Shown piece by piece: positions 6,842-10,507 of a DNA stretch of 10,507 bases. The position numbers were made by a program, and so were the translations under genes. The notes under the pieces were generated by a model that saw nothing but the letters and a program-made list of their open reading frames with translations, did no database searches and was not told the DNA's origin. How positions within the stretch are numbered: position 1 is the stretch's first letter; the number at the start of each line of letters is the position of its first letter. The DNA comes from Sabulitectum sp964386635 (GTDB lineage: Bacteria; Fermentibacterota; Fermentibacteria; Fermentibacterales; JCC-6), in the NCBI GenBank assembly GCA_964386635.1, contig CAYLRO010000066.1, forward strand, positions 1 to 10,507, given 5' to 3'.

Positions 6842-8284
6842 ATGAAGACAATGATGATCGCCGCAGTTCTTCTAATGACTATGGCATACGGGGATGATAT
6901 TGACCAGGCAATGGTGAAAATCTATACCAACAGTGCCGCATACAATTACTACATTCCCTGGAGTACAGATGCCCCGATGGAAACCTCGGGCTCAGGGTGT
7001 GTTGTTGAAGGAAACCTGATCCTTACAAATGCTCATGTTGTAAGTGACCAGACTTTCATTCAGGTGCGGAGAGAAGGTGACCCCAATAAGTATCAGGCGT
7101 TTGTCATTGCCGTTTCTCATGATGCAGACCTTGCCCTGATTACCGTGTATGAAGATCAGTTCTTCCAGGGAATCGAACCCCTTGAACTGGGTGATCTGCC
7201 CAGAGCCAGAGAGGAAGTCACAGTTTACGGATACCCTATGGGCGGTGACGCTCTCAGTACAACCAAGGGTGTGATTTCCAGGATAGAGAGTTCCAGGTAT
7301 GTGCACAGCGGTCTTTCTCTGCTTACTGTTCAGATAGATGCTGCAATCAATCCTGGAAACAGCGGGGGACCTGCGATTATTGATGGAGAGATAATCGGAG
7401 TTACCATGCAGTCCATGAACAGTGCCGATGGTATCGGGTATGTGATACCTGTGCCGGTGATAGAGCATTTTTTCCAGGATATGGAGGATGGAGTTTACAA
7501 TGGTTTCCCATCTGCCGGGTTCAGCTATCAGACGATTCGGAACGAAGCCTTCTCTGAGAGATTCAATCTGCCTGAGCAGCAGTCCGGTGTAATGGTAGCA
7601 AAGATAGCGTGGAACTCCCCTGCAGCTGATGTGCTTCAGGCCGGCGATGTTATCATGGAAATAGACGGCCGATTCATTGCCGGTGACGGCACTGTGGAGT
7701 TGCGCCCAGGCAGCCGGACAAGACTTGACTATATGATAAACAGACACCAGCTGGGTGAGACTGTTTCAATGAATATCATCAGAGATGGCGAGCCGGCTAC
7801 AGTTGAACTTGTACTGGATGCGACACTTCACGAGCTTACAGTTGTTTCAACTAAAATCTATGACAGGCCTCCAGAATATCTGATCTACGGAGGAGCAGTC
7901 TTTATGCCCCTGACACTGAACTACCTTGAGTCATGGGGTGGTGACTGGTATCTCAACGCAGTTGACTATCTCAGCTTTCCACTGATCTTTGATAACTGGA
8001 GAACAGAGAGCAGGGAAGAGATCGTAGTTCTTACATTCATGCTGCCTGCTGAGGTAAACACAGGATACGAAACCCTTCAGAATGAGATAATTGAAACCGT
8101 TAATGGTATCAAGGTTAACAACTTTGCGCAGTTTGTGGAACTGGTCGACTCCGGAAGCGGCAACTTTCTTGAGCTGGAAACGAACCTGGACAACATCATT
8201 GTTCTCAACCGGATTGAAGCTCAGGGGATGAATCAGGAGATAATGGCAAGGTACGGTATTCCAGTGGACCGCATTGTAGAGTAG
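6842..8284 (+). CDS. Deg9-type (HtrA/DegP family) serine protease with two PDZ regions
   Basis: 480 residues, exported. A short signal peptide (1-17, ending 'MAYG') precedes a trypsin-like domain (about 20-215). The S1C catalytic triad is H65 in 'TNAHVV', D96 in 'DADLALI' and S174 in 'NPGNSGGP'. The first PDZ domain lies at about 240-325 ('AADVLQAGDVIMEIDGRFI'). The remaining 150 residues match the second PDZ-like region of the DEG9/DEG10 branch: 'DRPPEYLIYGGAVFMPLT', then 'VNTGYE', 'VNGIKVNNF' and a C-terminal 'GIPVDRI'. Plain DegP/DegS proteins lack this tail. The family degrades misfolded proteins and can assemble into cages. The periplasm is the likely site, where it could act on exported cargo. 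AAGGA lies six bases before the ATG. A strong terminator follows the stop. Transcribed alone. Confidence 0.93.
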   Translation: MKTMMIAAVLLMTMAYGDDIDQAMVKIYTNSAAYNYYIPWSTDAPMETSGSGCVVEGNLILTNAHVVSDQTFIQVRREGDPNKYQAFVIAVSHDADLALITVYEDQFFQGIEPLELGDLPRAREEVTVYGYPMGGDALSTTKGVISRIESSRYVHSGLSLLTVQIDAAINPGNSGGPAIIDGEIIGVTMQSMNSADGIGYVIPVPVIEHFFQDMEDGVYNGFPSAGFSYQTIRNEAFSERFNLPEQQSGVMVAKIAWNSPAADVLQAGDVIMEIDGRFIAGDGTVELRPGSRTRLDYMINRHQLGETVSMNIIRDGEPATVELVLDATLHELTVVSTKIYDRPPEYLIYGGAVFMPLTLNYLESWGGDWYLNAVDYLSFPLIFDNWRTESREEIVVLTFMLPAEVNTGYETLQNEIIETVNGIKVNNFAQFVELVDSGSGNFLELETNLDNIIVLNRIEAQGMNQEIMARYGIPVDRIVE

Positions 8285-8300
8285 TTTTCTAAGATAAACC

Positions 8301-8345
8301 GAGGGCTGACTGAGACTTCTGTATCAGACAGCCCTCTTGTTTTGT
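8301..8345 (+). terminator. Rho-independent terminator, possibly bidirectional
   Basis: GAGGGCTG (8301-8308) pairs perfectly with CAGCCCTC (8329-8336). Beyond an A:A mismatch, CTGA and TCAG extend the stem by four pairs around a 10-base loop. TTGTTTTGT follows at 8337-8345. It ends transcription of the protease gene. The opposite side is only moderately T-rich (GGTTTATCTT on the minus strand), so it may also serve the convergent gene ending at 8353. Confidence 0.88.
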
Positions 8346-8352
8346 AAGTCAG

Positions 8353-10080
8353 TTACCGGGTGAGAAGAAACTTAACAGTATCTGATTCTGTTCCATAAGC
8401 CCTGGCAAAATAGACTCCCGGTGCTGTAGTTTCAGTTGGTTGCCATACAAATGCGGAGCCTGACCATGCAGCATGAGAAACCAGTTTTCCCGTGATGTCA
8501 TAAATCCGGAGAGTTACACCGGCAGGATCTCCTGTGATGCTGAAGGCTGCAGATCCATGAGCTGGATTCGAAGAGATTGTAAGGCTTACCGGTTGCGGAA
8601 GTTCGGTTATACCTGATGGAGCTGCTCCTGTGTAGATGCCTGTGTTTCTCGGGTCCACTCCTCTCATGGGCCAGCTGGCATTGTAATCCGTTACCACTCC
8701 TTCTGTGTCCCAGGCATATACCCATCCATCCCAGGTGGCTGCCACAAGTTCATACAGCCCGTCACCATCAATATCGCCTGCTGCTACCCCGGATACAGAT
8801 GCGGTGCTCATGGTTTTCGGGTAACCGGTAAGTATTGTGCCAAGACTGGACAGGGCATAAACCAGCCCCCCGTCGGTAACAAAACAGACATCCTGTATCC
8901 CTGTATTGTTCACATCCACTACAGTTGGAAAGCCCTTTGGCCAGTTGGGAAGCGATACAGGCCAGCCTGACAGCGGAGATCCTGTGATCAAGTCAATTGC
9001 CCAGGCCCGATAATTCGAGGAAAGCTGATTATCGAATCCCAGAAGCTCAGGTTTGCCGTCGCCAGTTATGTCTCCAAGACCCAGGTAGAAGAGCTGGCTG
9101 CCTGTTGCAACAGTTATTGGAAATCCTGACACAATTGTGCCGTCATGATGAACTCCGGCAGCGTAGGCTATTGAAGAGGAAGTGTAACCCAGAATGATCT
9201 CAATATCGCCGTCCTCATCAAGATCGGCTGCAAGTGGAGGTCCGAACATCAGATAACCCCCACCTATTGAACAGAGGTTTACCGGGTATCCAGCCTGCTC
9301 ATCTCCAGAGGAATCCAGCAGGTGAAGCCTGAACTGATCGGAGAACAGAGTAACGGCGAAGAATTCCTCGGAACCGTTACCGTCTGCATCTCCAAAGTAG
9401 ATGTTGAGAATGCTTTCTGAAGGATCAAGATCGGTTGTATAGATTACAGAACCGGTATGATCAAAAGCAGATATTCTGTAATAGTCACCGGTATTGCCAA
9501 GTGTGTGAGCACTTGCCGCTTCCAGGAAACCATCTCCATTTGCATCTCCTAGAACAAATGGGGAATTCAGGGCATTTGATGATTCATCAGGAGCGGCTTG
9601 AGGAAAACCGGATAGATCAGTGCCATTCTCAAGTCTGCCGTTGAAAGTCCACATGTACGCACTTCCAGCATACCAGTCTCTCTCAGACCACATGATCTCT
9701 GTTATTCCGTCGTTGTTGATATCGGCACATGACGGGCCTGGCATCTGTGTGTTCGTGGCATATCCCATGTATGCCATGTCAGATGTGGGCCATCCCGGTA
9801 GAAAGCTGCCGTCACCGTTAATACCGAAAGTTTCTCCACCTGTGAGGAATATCTCGTCTGTTCCATCCTGATCTGTGTCAAACAGTGTAGGAGTGTACGG
9901 AAAACCTGCTCCTGGAGCCCCAAGATTAACAGGCCAGCCTTTGCATACCGAACCACCATCTTCAGCGGGAATTTCTGTTTGTTCAGTTGTATTAACCGTG
10001 CATACCTCTGCAGATGCAGGGGTGCGTACCTCACTGATGTTTAAGCTGCACAAAATTACCAGTGACAATAACCAACCCAC
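8353..10080 (-). CDS. Secreted FG-GAP/VCBS-repeat protein with sorting domain
   Basis: 575 residues from a GTG at 10080, with AAAGGAG a few bases upstream. The N-terminus (MGWLLSLVILCSLNI, cleavage probably after 'PASA') is a signal peptide without positive charge. Eight metal-binding-type loops begin at about 68, 120, 179, 231, 286, 337, 389 and 436 (for example DTDQDGTDE, DLDEDGDIE, DIDGDGLYE). They are 47-59 residues apart and interleaved with 'GWPV', 'GYPV' or 'GFPI' turns, so a β-propeller of seven or eight blades is likely. 'WPMRGVDPRNTG' (470-481) is the usual closing motif of this protein class. Residues 495-575 form a type IX-like sorting domain ('SSNPAHG', 'LRIYDITGKLV', 'PGVYFARAYG', 'TVKFLLTR'). 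Probably a cell-surface or released protein; its ligand is unknown. It is less regular than the FG-GAP protein at 2583-4409, so the two are not recent duplicates. Confidence 0.88.
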   Translation of the reverse strand: MGWLLSLVILCSLNISEVRTPASAEVCTVNTTEQTEIPAEDGGSVCKGWPVNLGAPGAGFPYTPTLFDTDQDGTDEIFLTGGETFGINGDGSFLPGWPTSDMAYMGYATNTQMPGPSCADINNDGITEIMWSERDWYAGSAYMWTFNGRLENGTDLSGFPQAAPDESSNALNSPFVLGDANGDGFLEAASAHTLGNTGDYYRISAFDHTGSVIYTTDLDPSESILNIYFGDADGNGSEEFFAVTLFSDQFRLHLLDSSGDEQAGYPVNLCSIGGGYLMFGPPLAADLDEDGDIEIILGYTSSSIAYAAGVHHDGTIVSGFPITVATGSQLFYLGLGDITGDGKPELLGFDNQLSSNYRAWAIDLITGSPLSGWPVSLPNWPKGFPTVVDVNNTGIQDVCFVTDGGLVYALSSLGTILTGYPKTMSTASVSGVAAGDIDGDGLYELVAATWDGWVYAWDTEGVVTDYNASWPMRGVDPRNTGIYTGAAPSGITELPQPVSLTISSNPAHGSAAFSITGDPAGVTLRIYDITGKLVSHAAWSGSAFVWQPTETTAPGVYFARAYGTESDTVKFLLTR

Positions 10081-10110
10081 AATTCTCTCCTTTGCTTACT
10101 GACAGTTCTC

Positions 10111-10273
10111 TTAGAAAAGGTACGAAGCAGTAACTCCAATCCAGAGACCGTCAAAATCGATAATATTGAACCTTGCTTTAACATAAATGGCATTTTAACC
10201 AACAGGGATCTCCTGCTGTTGGTCCGATATCAAATAAAAGAAACAGTACTGCTGAGAGAGCTGAAAAAAACAT
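10111..10273 (-). pseudogene. Collapsed outer-membrane protein gene: signal peptide joined to β-barrel end
   Basis: An ATG at 10273, with AAAGGAG five bases upstream, opens a 31-codon frame. It begins with a signal-like stretch (MFFSALSAVLFLLF), continues 'DIGPTAGDPCWLKCHLC' and stops at 10178. A second frame runs from 10191 to a stop at 10111 and reads 'AIYVKARFNIID' then 'FDGLWIGVTASYLF'. The alternating pattern and final phenylalanine are typical of the last strand of an outer-membrane β-barrel. Removing one A from the AAAA run (T-run at 10193-10196 on the plus strand) joins the frames. The combined product of about 53 residues is too short for a barrel, so a central deletion plus a frameshift is inferred. 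It lies 21 bases after the antiporter stop on the same strand. Alternative: a genuine 31-residue secreted peptide with three cysteines. Confidence 0.5.
10198..10223. repeat. Perfect 8-bp inverted repeat inside the collapsed gene
   Basis: ACCAACAG (10198-10205) and CTGTTGGT (10216-10223) are exact reverse complements around a 10-base loop. On the minus strand it is followed by TTAAAATG, too poor in T for a good terminator, although it could still serve the antiporter transcript ending at 10295. It sits beside the frameshift run and may mark a deletion junction. Confidence 0.45.
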
Positions 10274-10294
10274 GCTTCTCCTTTCTTTACAGTG

Positions 10295-10507
10295 CTACTC
10301 AATCTCCCCGGATTTTTTCAGCGCCCACTTTGAGAGCATTGGTCCTGCCAGTTCGTGAATGATCACTGTTCCAAGAATAACACTCACAAGTGTTCCAGAG
10401 AATGCTTCAAACTCCGGTCTGGCCTGCAGAACAAGGGCCAGGCCGATTACAATTCCACCCTGTGGAATCAGGCAGAATCCAGTGTATTTTCTTACCTCAG
10501 GCGGTGC
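10295..10507 (-). CDS. Cation:proton antiporter, C-terminal part (cut by window edge)
   Basis: Read on the minus strand from the window edge, 70 open codons end at a TAG (10297-10295). The peptide begins 'APPEVRKYTGFCLIPQGGIV' and continues with 'IGLALVLQ', 'LVSVILGTVIIHELAGPML' and 'SKWALKKSGEIE'. The 'LIPQGGIVIGLAL' helix, then 'GTVIIHELAGP', then a short 'KWAL..aGEI' tail is typical of the end of CPA-family sodium/proton exchangers. Two hydrophobic helices are visible, so it is an inner-membrane protein that exchanges cations for protons. The N-terminal part lies outside the window, so no symbol is given. The collapsed gene at 10111-10273 follows it by 21 bases and may once have been cotranscribed. 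Confidence 0.75.
   Translation of the reverse strand, partial: APPEVRKYTGFCLIPQGGIVIGLALVLQARPEFEAFSGTLVSVILGTVIIHELAGPMLSKWALKKSGEIE

Noticed and set aside
6992..7747. 251-codon open frame on the minus strand
   Set aside because: It lies wholly antisense to the protease, whose triad and PDZ motifs are intact; its translation has no recognisable domain or ribosome site.

Overview
The window looks like a chromosomal stretch of an uncultured Gram-negative bacterium of the Fibrobacteres-Chlorobi-Bacteroidetes (FCB) neighbourhood. A candidate phylum such as Fermentibacterota, Cloacimonadota or a relative fits best. This rests on three large secreted proteins that are β-propeller-like and end in a C-terminal sorting domain of the type IX secretion kind (an 'LYDVSGR' or 'IYDITGK' strand, then 'GVYF', then a final basic strand). 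It also rests on mid-range GC and on outer-membrane-type remnants. The phylum assignment is inference; no marker gene is present.

Layout. Positions 1-290 hold a regulatory region with three copies of a CCCGTACGGG-type palindrome, centred exactly 49 bp apart. It precedes a hipBA module (antitoxin 291-560, HipA kinase toxin 553-1842, overlapping by 8 bp). A small predicted lipoprotein follows (1938-2348). Positions 2345-2492 carry a decayed, frameshifted gene fragment on the minus strand. Next come a seven-bladed FG-GAP propeller protein (2583-4409, +) and, convergent to it, a second seven-repeat propeller-like protein (4494-5852, -) with a near-consensus promoter. An AlkD-type DNA glycosylase (6010-6717, -) is divergent from a Deg9-type serine protease with two PDZ regions (6842-8284, +). 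A strong terminator follows, then a third FG-GAP protein (8353-10080, -). Positions 10111-10273 hold what looks like a collapsed outer-membrane protein gene. The window ends inside the C-terminus of a cation:proton antiporter (10295-10507, -), which an ORF finder would miss because it is cut by the window edge.

How the genes work together. hipBA is a self-contained toxin-antitoxin unit whose operators probably give autorepression; its sampled base composition is more AT-rich than the rest, so it may be a later arrival. The three sorting-domain proteins are probably cargo of one outer-membrane secretion system encoded elsewhere. The Deg9-type protease is a plausible envelope quality-control partner for such exported proteins. 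AlkD is a stand-alone repair gene. The two gene remnants, both on the minus strand next to propeller genes, suggest a region turning over envelope genes. No CRISPR, tRNA, rRNA or insertion sequence was seen.
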